NCBI GenBank assembly: GCA_014218235.1
Contig: CM024758.1
Location: 75,216,206-75,280,205, forward strand
Source of the DNA: Colocasia esculenta
Taxonomy: Eukaryota; Streptophyta; Magnoliopsida; Alismatales; Araceae
Reading direction: 5' to 3'
DNA: 64,000 nucleotides
Shown here: positions 9,272-19,687 of the stretch, one piece after another
How the letters are laid out: each line of letters opens with the position of its first letter
Position numbering within the stretch: position 1 is the stretch's first letter
The notes under the pieces: generated by a model
What the model saw: only the letters and a program-made list of their open reading frames with translations
Databases searched by the model: none
What the model was told of the DNA's origin: nothing
Position numbers and translations under genes: made by a program

Positions 9272-12200
9272 ATGGCCGCTTCAATGATCTCCGGAAGCGT
9301 AGGGGGCTACAGTGCTGAGTTCCTCACTCCTGAGCAGCAGGAGAGATTTACTTTTGTGAAGACGAAGCTCTGCGGCAATAAAGAAGTAGATGTCGCCAAT
9401 CTGAAGAAAAATGGAATGAACAGCTTAGTAGATTTGATCAATCAGATGCAGTGGTCAGATATTTCCACCTTTTTAGAGGTAAGCTATCCGGATTTGGTTA
9501 AAGCCTTCTTCGTGTGTTTGAGAACAGAGGAAGACGGGTCTCTGGTTTCATCAGTAAAGGGAACCATGATTAGGATAGACCCTGAGTTGCTGAAAGTGTT
9601 GTTCAATGTAAAGACTTCAGGCTTTAGTGGGGTTCACTCCGTGGACGCCCAAGTGAAGGGTTTGGGAATCATTGGGCCAGGATTCAAGCTGAGGGACGGC
9701 AAGATCGATATAAATCAACTATCCGCCTTCAACCGTCTTCTCCATTTTATTGTCTGCCAGATTTTAGTTCCCAGAAGTGCAACTTTTTCATCTTGCACAA
9801 AGGCCGACTCGGATATAATGTACCGGGCCATTCAGAATAAGGAGATAAATATGGCCGCAGTGATCATGGAAAGAATGAAGTTTGCAAGGGATCAGATATG
9901 GGACACCAAGAGTAAGTTAAATGTGTCCCTGCCTTATGCCCACCTACTTACCAAGATCTTCAAACACTTCGGTGTTGATCTTTCTGGGGCAGTTGTAGAG
10001 AAAATGGGCCAAGCAATCAGGTCCAGGAATCTGAAGAAGAGTGGTTTTTCTTTAAAAAATGGTGTCTGGTTCAAGGCTTCGGTGGCTGAAGGCGAAGCCA
10101 TCTTAATCGACTCATCAGTTGTTCATCAGGAGATGGGGTCAGCAGATATGTTTCCAGAATTGCCTGTGGAGCCAATTCCAGCTCCAGCAGTTGAAGCAGC
10201 CGAATCCTCAGGTCCCTCCAATGCAGAAGTTCAGTCTGAAAGTGCAGTAGAAGAAGAAAGAGCATCTGTCGAAGCTTCAGTTTTTCCAGAAGAATCAGTT
10301 GCAGAAAGGAGAATTGAGGATCTCCTCCCGGAGGACATTATTCCTGTTAAGGACCCTCTTCCCTCAATTTTTGTTGCATCTATCCTAGCCGATATCATTG
10401 ACTCTATTCCTAGTGACAGAATTGCAGAAGAAGTTGTGGCATCAGGCCACGTTGAGGTTCAAATGGAAGATGTGCAGGTAGAGGTAGAGCACCAAGTTGT
10501 CCAAGGTGACTCTGTGTTGGAATCTGCTCCCAGTCAGGGGGAGCAAGTATCAGATGAAGAAATGCTCCTATTGAGGGGGAGCTATCAAAAGAAGGCTCTG
10601 TGGATGAAACTCCAGATGTTGATAAGGATGAACAGCGTGAAGGTTCTCCTGACTTGGATAACAGAGAAGGGGAGACTGCAAGCTCTTCGAGCTCAGATGA
10701 TGATCAACCTCCTCCAGCAAAGGAAAGCAAAAAGAAAGGAAAAAAGGTTGCCTCTGAAGTTCCTCTCCTGGAAAATTCTCCATTTGAGAGGCAGGCTAAG
10801 CAGAAAATTGTCATAAACTTAAAGCCAGTGATTGAAAGGCTGAATGTTCAAGGCGAATTATTATGTTCCCTCCAGTGTGATGTCAGCTCTATTTTTCTGA
10901 GTCAAGCTTCAGCAAATAAAGAATTGGGGCAGATCAAAAATGCTATGCAGTGGTTTAACAAGGAAATGTGCAGCATGAAAAGCATGCTTTCAGATATTGT
11001 CAAGGCAGTTGGAGCTCCAGCTCCTCCTCCACCAGAAGCAGCAGCAGCACCAGAAGGAGCACCAGAAGCAGCAGCTCCACCTGAAGTAGCAGCTGCAGCA
11101 CCAACAGAGGCAGAGCCAGCAGAGTCAGCTGATCAGGTTGAAGGGCCATCCGGGCCATCTGAGCTAGGCTCTGGGCCATCAGGGCCCTTGGAGAGTGAGT
11201 CTGTGCAGAAAGAGGCAGAAGAGATCTTGGCACCCAAGCCCCCAGCTCCTTCCTCTCCCTCTCACACACCTATTCCTCCATCTCCTCCATCAGCTCCTAC
11301 AGCCCCTCCTGCCCCTCAAACATTCAAGAAGCCTCAATCTCGACCAATTTCTTCTCCTACCCCATTTCAGTCCTCCATTCCTTCTCCCTTTCCCATCCCT
11401 GAGGTCCCTCCAGCATCCTCCTCAGCTGGAGCATCCTCCTCTTCTGGTCCCTCCCTTGGACCAGCTGATGCTTTCCAACTACTTCACACTCTTTTCTTCA
11501 TCCTGCCCCTCCACCATCTTTCATCACTATCATACCTAAACATGCTCAACTCAGTTCTCCTTTTCTTGAAAAGATAAAGGATGAATTTGAGGAAGGGATT
11601 CTCAGGTCTGTATTGAAAGTGGGAGATCATATTCACAGGGCTGATCCTTCTAGTCCTGCTCCCAAGAAGAGGAAACTTACTTCCTCATCTTCCTCTTCCT
11701 CTGAACCCAAATACCCTCCTTTGTGGTTTTCTCTCACAGTTGACAACAAGCATAAGTCACTGTATAGGGAATACCTCTCCAAAGTTGTTTTTGCTACCAT
11801 CATCAACCTTCCCTTTCAAACCCTTACAGATCATTTGAACACCATACTACCCTATACTTCTCTCTCAAAATCTGAAAAATCAAGAATCTTCTCTCTTGCT
11901 CACTCCAAATCTGAAGAGCAATGGGGCAAAGGTCACAAGGATCTTCTCAAGAAGTTTACTCTTGCCAGATCTGCCAGATTTCCTCCTCGGGACCACTCCT
12001 TGACCTTATCCGAGTGGTTCAGGTTGTATCACCAAGAACTCTGGGCTCCCTTCATTCAATCAGAAATAAAAATGATCAGGCATTTCATGCACTTCAACAA
12101 CTATCGTTATGTTCATAAGCTTCCAGAAGTTCAGCTGTGTCAGTTCAAGAAGGCCATTTCAGTTTTAACTCCGGCTGGCTCTCACTTTTCAGACATTCAG

Positions 12201-12932
12201 GTAGATTTTGCTACCCTTCGAATACCTGAGGACATAGCCCTGCCTCAAATTCATGCTCTAGTTATGGAATCCTCTGTAGGATCCATCATATTTGAGCGCT
12301 TTGCAAGAATCTTGGGCAGGATCAAAGTACAGAAAGGCTATCTGGTTTCCTTTTCGAGATTCCTTTTCAGGGAATATCACCAGGGCCATGTCAGTGCGGC
12401 AGTTCTCTCTCCTATCCTGTCTGAATGTGAAAGGCTAACCCCTTCTGAATGGTCAAAACTCTATCCCCAGTCAGCTCAGCAGCTGTCTCTTCTCAATGAA
12501 GCTCAAGCCAGGGAAGGAAATCCAGTTATTTCTCCAGCCACCTTCCTAGATATGAACTCCATTCATCTTGTCAATGACCCTTTCAAGGTCTGGGAGGAAA
12601 GGTACAAATTGTATGTGGCTTTGCACAAAACTCTCCGAGACAACCACAATCACTACCCTGTCACCATGGACCAATTCCTCACCTGTGCCAGCTTTGGCAC
12701 TCGTCGGTTTCTCAAGATGAACTTGGACCAGGATGCCTATGCTGCCCTTCTCTATAAGCACCTAGATCTTCACATCAAACGGATGGCTCCCACCATGGGA
12801 CCATCTTACACTGTCTCGTTTGGAGTTTTTAAAACTCTTTTTGAAGAGCAGGAATTTCAGGCATGGGAAACCATCTCCCATTTTGCCTCTTTATTGTCTC
12901 CTGCCTTCTATTTACCTGTACCTCCTCAGTAA
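9272..12932 (+). pseudogene. C1 extra 3' ORF (SIRE env-like position), frameshifted
   Basis: Long ORF after pol, read in three frames: 9272-~10560, ~10560-~11475 and ~11475-12932 (stop). ATG 9272 (MAASMISGSVGGYS) is chosen because C4 starts the same way. The N-terminal ~270 residues (YPDLVKAFFVCL, GLGIIGPGFKLRDGKID, SLPYAHLLTKIFKHFGVDL) resemble the family called putative plant transposon protein domain. The middle is acidic, then Ala/Pro/Glu-rich with GPSGPSE blocks. The C-terminal ~430 residues begin with a basic KKRK patch and match C4's C-terminus. I see no signal peptide or clear membrane anchor, so the traditional env-like label is not supported here. Function unknown; conservation in C4 argues that it mattered to the lineage. 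Confidence 0.8.
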
Positions 12933-12935
12933 ATG

Positions 12936-13151
12936 TCATGACCTTCTGTGTATCTCTATTTCTCTTTCTCTCTTCTTTCTTTGTCGAAGTTTCTCTTTTG
13001 CTTAATGACAAAAAGGGGGAGAAAAATACTTAGCATGTCTGAAATATTAATCTTGCTTAGAATCTTAGCATATCTTCTCTTTACAAACAAATTTCAGATA
13101 CTTTTATCCATGCTTATTGTTCAGTTTTGTCATCATCAAAAAGGGGGAGAT
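12936..13151 (+). other. C1 3' untranslated region with two polypurine tracts
   Basis: AAAAAGGGGGAG occurs twice, at about 13011-13022 and 13139-13150. The second abuts the 3' LTR and is the expected plus-strand primer. The first, ~130 bp upstream, is an extra copy. C3 and C2 also carry repeated tracts of this sequence. Confidence 0.8.
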
Positions 13152-15333
13152 TGATGATCAGTCTGTCCCCATGCAATTTTAATTAATTATATATATACAT
13201 ATTTTGATGATTAACAAAACCAAACAAGAGTTTATCAATTATGTCTAATGAATATTTCATAAGTCTTAAGTACAGGAAAAATACCAAGGTCAAACAAGTC
13301 AATAAAGGTATGCATTTCCTCTCTGAAGCTTTAAGCTTTTCAGCATGAATTTTCTCCAAGTCCATATCGATTTCTGTTGAAGATCACAACGATTTCCTTA
13401 TAAAACTAAAAAGTCTTGCTACTTCAAACAAGTCGATGTCACATCAACTCTATAAGTTATTAGAACGATTTCATAAGTCTTTGTATCGACTTCTTTGATA
13501 AACAGAACGATTTCCTCTCTGACCGCAAAGTTTAAATCAAGTCGATGTCATAACGACTTCATAAGTTATCATAACGATTTCTTTAGAACTCGTAACGACT
13601 TGCTTGTCATAACGACTTCATAAGTCATCGTAACGATTTCTTGAGAACTCGTAACGACTTGCTTGTTGTAACGACTTTATAAGTTATCGTAACGACTTCT
13701 TTAAAACTCGCAACGACTTGCTTGTTGTAACGACTTCATAAGTTATCGTAACGACTTCTTTAGAACTCGCAACGACTTGCTTGTTGTAACGACTTCATAA
13801 GTCATCGTAACGACTTCTTTAGAACTCGCAACGACTTACTTGTTGTAACGACTTCATAAGTTATCGTAACGACTTCTTTAGAACTCGCAACGACTTGCTT
13901 GTTGTAACGACTTCATAAGTTATCGTAACGACTTCTTTAGAACTCGCAACGACTTGCTTGTTGTAACGACTTCATAAGTCATCGTAACGACTTCTTCAGA
14001 ACTCGCAACGACTTACTTGTTGTAACGACTTCATTTGATAACAGATTCTTCAAGAGTTCATAACGACTTGATAAGTGATCATAACGACTTGCTCCCTATA
14101 ACTCATAACGATTTCATCATTATTTGATAATGCTTTGTCATAACGATTTGGTTGTTATCGCATAACGACTTCATAAGTCATGAAGGCATCAAGATTGTTC
14201 ATATCGGATTTCTCGCTGTTTCAGTATAATGCCTTTTAATAGCGGTGAAAAGTCAAAGTCATATATTGTCTGTTGACTGCTACGCATTTAATGCTCTCTG
14301 ATCATATCTCCCATGCATGCAGACAATATCTTCTACTTTTATGCTACTCTGTCTACGTCCTTTTTTTTTTAGACAGAAAGGAGCTTTGCTATATATTGCA
14401 ATATCTGTTCTATCTGCAACTAACAATCGACGACAGTCATAGCTGTCCACTATTTATTGTTGATATGATCGCAGATATCTGACAAGACTCATCTGTACAA
14501 CGTTGGACATACAAGATACAAGACATCAAGTTATCTCTTTGGCGTGTACTAGAAGGTAAAAGACTAAAGATAAGAAGCTTCGTTGCAGACCAGTCTAACG
14601 TACACCTGGATAAGAGACAACGGACACTTCAACGTTTAGATTTCAAATTGAAGCTATAAATTCAAAGACAGAAGGATGACCAAAAACATCGATCAGACAT
14701 TCAACCTCTCAATCCTTCTGAAGAAAGTCCAGAGCCAAGAATTGTCATTCCTTTTGCTTTAGCTCTTTTGCTCTCAACTAGCTTGTGAAAATCCTGTGAG
14801 AGCTTGTATAGTTCTGAGAGTCCTTCCTGCTTAGCATCTTCATGCTCTCAGTTCTAGTTGCTTCAGATCTTTGCTTATCAAAAGCTTGATCTAGGGGCTT
14901 GAAAGTCTTTCATCATTCTGTGTAATTGTTCCCTTCGGTTGTGAAGGAAGACCTGGTGGTATCCAGGGTGTGGTTCCCTTCGGTTGTGAAGGAAGACCTG
15001 GTGGTATCCAGGGTGTTGTTCCCTTCGAGTTGAAGGAAGACCAGCTGAGCTGGGTGTTGTAGTTTCATTAAGGGGATTGTTCCCTAGTTAGTGAAATCCT
15101 GAGGCATTGCTCAGGGACTGGACGTAGGTCTCCTGTGAAGAGGAGTTCCGAACCAGGATAAAATTCCTTGTGTCGTGTGATTGTGTTTTATGCGCTTGCT
15201 ATCTTTTCTTCTAACTCTAACTTCTGTTTAAGCTGTTGTGTAATCTTTTTAGTGAACAGGTTTTATTCAAAGATCAAATTTTAATAACCCATTCACCCCC
15301 CCCCCCCCCTCTGGGCTAGCTAGCTGGGCAACA
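13152..15333 (+). repeat. C1 3' LTR
   Basis: Near-identical copy of 2485-4668. By eye the differences are about five transitions, one T-run change and the poly-C run (14 C here, 17 in the 5' copy). The motif array, TATA box and hairpins are all kept. Confidence 0.95.
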
Positions 15334-15338
15334 CGATC
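15334..15338. repeat. Target site duplication of C1 (CGATC), right copy
   Basis: CGATC directly after the 3' LTR end GGCAACA, matching 2480-2484. Confidence 0.95.
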
Positions 15339-16245
15339 AACTGCCTATCACCTGTCTCCTCCCAACATAAAGGAGATCTGCAGGGCCTACCATACAACGC
15401 CTCAAATGGAGCCATACCAATACTCGCATGAAAGCTGTTGTTGTATGCGAACTTCACTAGAGGTAAATGACGCTCCCAATCATCCTCCCAATCCAGCACG
15501 CACGCCCTCAACATATCCTCGAGCGTCTGGATAGTCCTCTCAGACTGTCCATCTGTCTGGGGATGAAACGCCGAACTGAGCTTTAGCTCCGAACCTAAAG
15601 CATCCTGAAGACCCTTCCACAATCTCGAAGTAAATCTCGGATCTCGATCCGAAATGATCGACTTCGGCACACCATGCAATCTAATGATGCTACTGACATA
15701 CAATCTAGCCAAGCTCTCTACTGACTGCTTCTTCTTCATAGGCAATAAATGCGCAGTCTTCGAGAATCTATCTACGACTACCCAAATCGAGTCATTGCCC
15801 CGTCTAGACCGAGGCAAACCCGAAACAAAATCCATAGTGACAGCTTCCCACTTCCATACTGGGATCTCCATCTTCTGCATAAGGCCAGATGGTCGCTGCC
15901 GCTCGGCTTTCACTTGCTGGCATACTAAACACCGGGATACATAATCTGCTACATCCCTCTTCATGCCAGACCACCAAAAGGACCTCTTCAAATCCTGGTA
16001 CATCTTGGTGTTACCCGGATGAATAGAGAATCTCGACCTATGAGCTTCTGCCAACACATGCTCACGGACATCTACCAAGTCAATAACGCACACTCGGTGA
16101 TGGAATCTAATCACACCATCCTCATCACAAGCAATGCCCGCCTTGCCCACTAACTCTTGGAGTCTAGGGTCAGCTTTCTGTTGCTCGATCACCTCATCCA
16201 AAACTGAAGACCTAAGAGACAACTGAGCTAAAAGCCTGGCATAAC
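15334..16245 (-). pseudogene. pol: G1 integrase, N-terminal part (cut by C1)
   Basis: Minus-strand frame with the HHCC zinc-binding region (HPGNTKMYQDLKRSFWW, CLVCQQVKAERQ) and the rve core. The core shows MDFVSGLPRS, IISDRDPRFTS and HPQTDGQSERTIQTLE, so D, D and E are all present, followed by FAYNNSFHASIGMAPFEALYGR. Integrase inserts the cDNA into the chromosome. The frame ends at the C1 insertion and continues at 2484. A one-base shift near 16245 separates it from RNase H upstream. Confidence 0.92.
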
Positions 16246-17768
16246 GATGGCTCTAACTCAGTCAACGCGCAAGACGCATCCTCCAACATCTTCCAGTCCT
16301 GCTGGAGAGATGGTCTCTTCCTCTTCAGAGCATCCGCTACGACGTTCGCCTTTCCAGGATGATACTGAAGGTCGAAGTCATAGTCCTTCAAGAACTCAAT
16401 CCATCTTCTCTGCCTCAGGTTTAATTCCTTTTGGGAGAAAAGATACTTCAAGCTCTTGTGGTCAGTAAACACCTCAAATCTGACACCATAAAGATAGTTC
16501 CTCTAGATCTTTAGTGCATGAACCACTGCTACGAGCTCCAAATCATGAGTCGGATAGTTCTTCTCATGCTCCTTCAACTGACGAGAAGCATAAGCCACTA
16601 CTCTTCCTTGCTGCATTAGCACGCAGTCTAAGCCAATCCGAGACGCATCCGTGTAGATAGCAAAACCCTCTACACCGCTCGGCAAGACTAACACCGGAGC
16701 TGACGTGAGCTTAGTCTTCAACAATTGAAAACTACTCTCACACTTCTCGGACCAGACAAACTTCACTCCCTTTCTGGTGAGCTAAGTCAATGGGGCGGCG
16801 ATGGATGAAAATCCCTCAATGAATCGCTGATAGTAACCAGCCAAACCAATAAAACTCCGAATCTCCGAAGGGGTTTGGGGAACCTCCCAATCCATAACAG
16901 CCTGGACCATTGCTGGGTCAACTGCAACACCAGCACCGGAGATAACATGCCCGAGGAAATGAACCTCGCGCAACCAGAAATCGCACTTGCTGAATTTAGC
17001 ATACAGCTTATGCTCACGAAGAACCTCTAACACTACCCTCAAATGCTGACGGTGTGTGGCCTCATCCGGAGAGTAGACCAGCACATAATCAATAAACACT
17101 ACGACAAAACTATCTAGATATGGCCTAAACACCCTGTTCATGAGATCCATGAACGCTGCAGGGGCGTTGGTCAATCCGAAAGGAAGAACCAAAAACTCAT
17201 AATGTCCATAACGGGATCTAAATGCCGTCTTGGACACATCCTCACTCCGAATTATCAACTGATGATAACCAGATCGCAAATCAATCTTAGAAAAGACGGA
17301 TGCATCTTACAACTGGTCAAACAAATCATCAATCTGAGGCAAGGGATACCTGTTCTTCACAGTCACTTGGTTTAGCTTCCTGTAGTCAATGCATAACCTA
17401 AGTGACCCGTCTTTCTTCTTGACGAATAATACAGGTGAACCTCAAGGGGAAACACTAGGGCGAATAAATCCCTTATCTAGCAATTCTTGCAGCTGCCTCC
17501 TCAACTCAGCTAACTCCGCAGGTGCCATCCGATATGGAGCCTTCGAGATAGGAGAGGTGCCCGGAAGCAACTCTATAGTGAACTCTATCTCTCTATCCGG
17601 TGGCAATCCAGACAAATCATCGGGAAAGACGTATGGGAAATCCTGCACTACCTCGATCTCTGCTAGAGTAGGTGACTCATCAGCCTCAGGTACTAACACC
17701 ACGCTGGCAAGAAAAGCGTCACAACCCTTGTTTACCATGCGCATCGCCTTCATGGCAGAGATGACCAA
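16230..17768 (-). pseudogene. pol: G1 reverse transcriptase and RNase H
   Basis: Ty3/gypsy RT with DFPYVFPDDLSGLPPDREIEF, KAPYRMAPAELAEL, LRLCIDYRKLNQVTV, LRSGYHQL, LPFGLTNAPAAFMDLMN, and an active-site block FIDYVLVYS where the family has FIDD. The GAT-to-TAT change removes the second catalytic Asp. RNase H follows (YTDASRIGLDCVLMQ, SRQLKEHEKNYPTHDLELVA, FTDHKSLKYLFSQ, NVVADALKRK). Premature stops lie at 17442 (TGA for Trp), 17307 (TAA for Gln), 16782 (TAG for Gln) and 16503 (TAG for Trp). It is dead as an enzyme. Confidence 0.92.
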
Positions 17769-19497
17769 CTTCCCGCCAAGTTCCTTGGCAAGGGATGAGA
17801 GAACTCGTCCTCACCAGGAATGCGGAAAACAATCCTCTTCCCACGACAATCTACTAACGCATAGTGCTCCTCTAGCCAATCCAGACCAAGAATAGCATCA
17901 AAGTCCTTCATCTTTAGCAAGAAGAAACACCCTTCTAGGACTCTATCCTCAATGCACACAGGTAACGACGGAATACACTTCCTAGTCGATACCGTACCCG
18001 CAGGTGTGTGTACAGACAACGGGACTTCTAAATCCTCAGACTCTACGCCTGACTCTAGGGCTAACTGCCTAGCGAACCGCTCGGAAATGAACGAGTGAGT
18101 AGCACCCGTATCAAACAAAACCCGAGCGTGCACACCTAGAAGTAAAACCGTACCTTCGGTGACATGCTCCGCCTGCTCGGCGTCCTCTCGTGCTAGGGCA
18201 AACACTCGAGCTGGGGCTCGAGGCCTTCCTGGTCTTCCTGTAGCTGGCGCTGCTGCTGCTACCGCTGCTGGGGCTGGCGCTCCACGTTGGACTCCCTGCT
18301 GAAGTCTCGGACAATCCTTGATCTTGTGGTCGCTGCTTCCGCACTTTAAGCATTTCCCCGCAATCATCCAACACTCGGAACCACCGTGTGTCTTCCCACA
18401 ATGGGGACACTCCTTCATCACACCAGGGGAACGTTGAGAAGGTACCTGTGCACTGCTGGTTGTTACTGGTCGTTGTGGTGCCTGGTACACTGCTTCTTCT
18501 TGTCCTGCCGCTGGAACGTAGTTGCAGGCCTCTTCTGCGAAGCCTTCTTCTCTTCCAGATATTGCTCCATCTCACCCTCCTGTCTACAAGCAGCACTAAG
18601 TGCCTCATCCAAGGTACGATGGTCAAACGCCACTAGCCTCGTCCACAGTGATGGCTTCAGACCCATCACGAACTTCTTTGCTTTCCTGCGCTCATCTGTC
18701 ACGATATGAGGTACATATTTAGATAATTCCGCAAACCTTGCCTCATACTCTAGCACGGTCATGGAGCCCTGAGTCAAAGAGAGGAACTCCTGCTCCATCC
18801 GATCTTGAATATGCTCGGGGACGAACTTGGCCCGAAAGAGCCTCACGAACTCGTCCCAAGCAACATCAACCGCATCGTCCTCAAACCGTGTACGTAGTAA
18901 TGAATCCTACCACACATCAGCTCTCTCTTGCAACACGACCTTCATAAGCACCACACTAAACAATTCTAACTTAACAGGATCTACAGCACATAAACTAACA
19001 CATACCTGAAGCATATAGGTGGCTAAAGTAACCTTATCCTCATCCGCACACCTAATAGCTCGGAAGATCTTTTCAATCTCCCTCATCCAACTCTCAGCTA
19101 GTAATGGATCGCTCTCCCCCTTAAAAGAGGGTGGCAGCATCCTCTTGAATCTTTCCATGATGGAGGGTCCACCATGGTCCTGAGCTGGGACTTGAGCCTG
19201 TTACATCAAACAACAAGCAATATGCACTCAATATAACATCATACAATTAAATAAAACAGACTACACTTTGATTGATTATACTAACCTGAGCCTCCAACTG
19301 AGCCTGGAGTGCAGCCTGGGTGTGGGCCTACGTCTGCATGGCCTGCACCAAACCTTGCATGAACACTCCATAATCCACAGGCGGCGGGGGGGAAGTACAG
19401 GACCCTGCGGTGCCGGGGCCTGCTGCTCCGCCCGCTCCTCACGTCTCGGCTCGTCCTCACGGGCCGGCGCTCCGCCACGCCTACCTCTCGAAGTCAT
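17750..19497 (-). pseudogene. gag: G1 gag and protease
   Basis: ATG at 19495-19497 (MTSRGRRGGAPARED), in a basic and Pro-rich N-terminus. A homopolymer indel near 19385 and a TAG near 19340 break the first segment. After a likely 88-base intron comes the gag domain (MERFKRMLPPSFKGESDPL, ESWMREIEKIF, VRLFRAKFVPEHIQDRMEQEF, YVPHIV). Two CCHC-like knuckles follow (CPHCGKTHGGSEC and CLKCGSSDHKIKDC, about 18411-18311), then an aspartic protease motif FDTGATHSFIS (about 18115). Another stop (TAG for Trp) is at 18907. The shift from this frame to the RT frame is a one-base change in a G-run near 17770. Confidence 0.9.
19198..19285 (-). other. Likely spliceosomal intron in G1 gag
   Basis: An 88-base AT-rich insert on the minus strand with donor CTCAG|GTTAGT and acceptor TGTAACAG|GCTC. 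Removing it joins LQAQLEAQ to AQVPAQDHGG in one frame; keeping it shifts the frame, because 88 is not a multiple of 3. The insert does not look coding. Confidence 0.65.
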
Positions 19498-19670
19498 GGC
19501 TGCAATAATTTCAGCTACCATTAGAGCTACGTTAATTTATTTCCTAACCATTTTCTTATCTATTTTTCATTCATTATTAATCAATTCTACACATGTGGAC
19601 ATTCCTATGTAGACTTAGCATGTAATGGGGATGATGACTTATATATATTCATGGGCAATCTCAACCGGTC

Positions 19671-19682
19671 GCTCTGATACCA
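19671..19682 (-). other. G1 primer binding site
   Basis: TGGTATCAGAGC on the minus strand, five bases from the inner end of the 5' LTR. Complementary to initiator methionine tRNA. Confidence 0.92.
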
Positions 19683-19687
19683 ATCTC

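Larger units (their letters stand above)
2485..15333 (+). mobile_element. C1: young SIRE-type Ty1/copia retrotransposon
   Basis: Complete 12.8 kb element: 2,184 and 2,182 bp LTRs (TGATGATC...GGCAACA), primer site 4671-4682, gag, PR-INT-RT-RH in copia order, a long extra ORF after pol, and polypurine tract. Large LTRs, long internal region and an extra ORF after RNase H fit the SIRE/Maximus lineage. The two LTRs differ by about five transitions plus two homopolymer-length changes by eye (~0.2%), so the insertion is recent. Despite this, coding frames have shifts near 5660, 7340, 10560 and 11475, and a TAG in RNase H at 8482. Flanked by a perfect 5 bp duplication. Confidence 0.95.

Noticed and set aside
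9272..12932. Envelope glycoprotein in C1
   Set aside because: No visible signal peptide, furin-like site or transmembrane anchor; the similarity is to a plant transposon-type domain.
15654..15944. Plus-strand frames opposite G1 pol
   Set aside because: Antisense shadows of the integrase reading frame.
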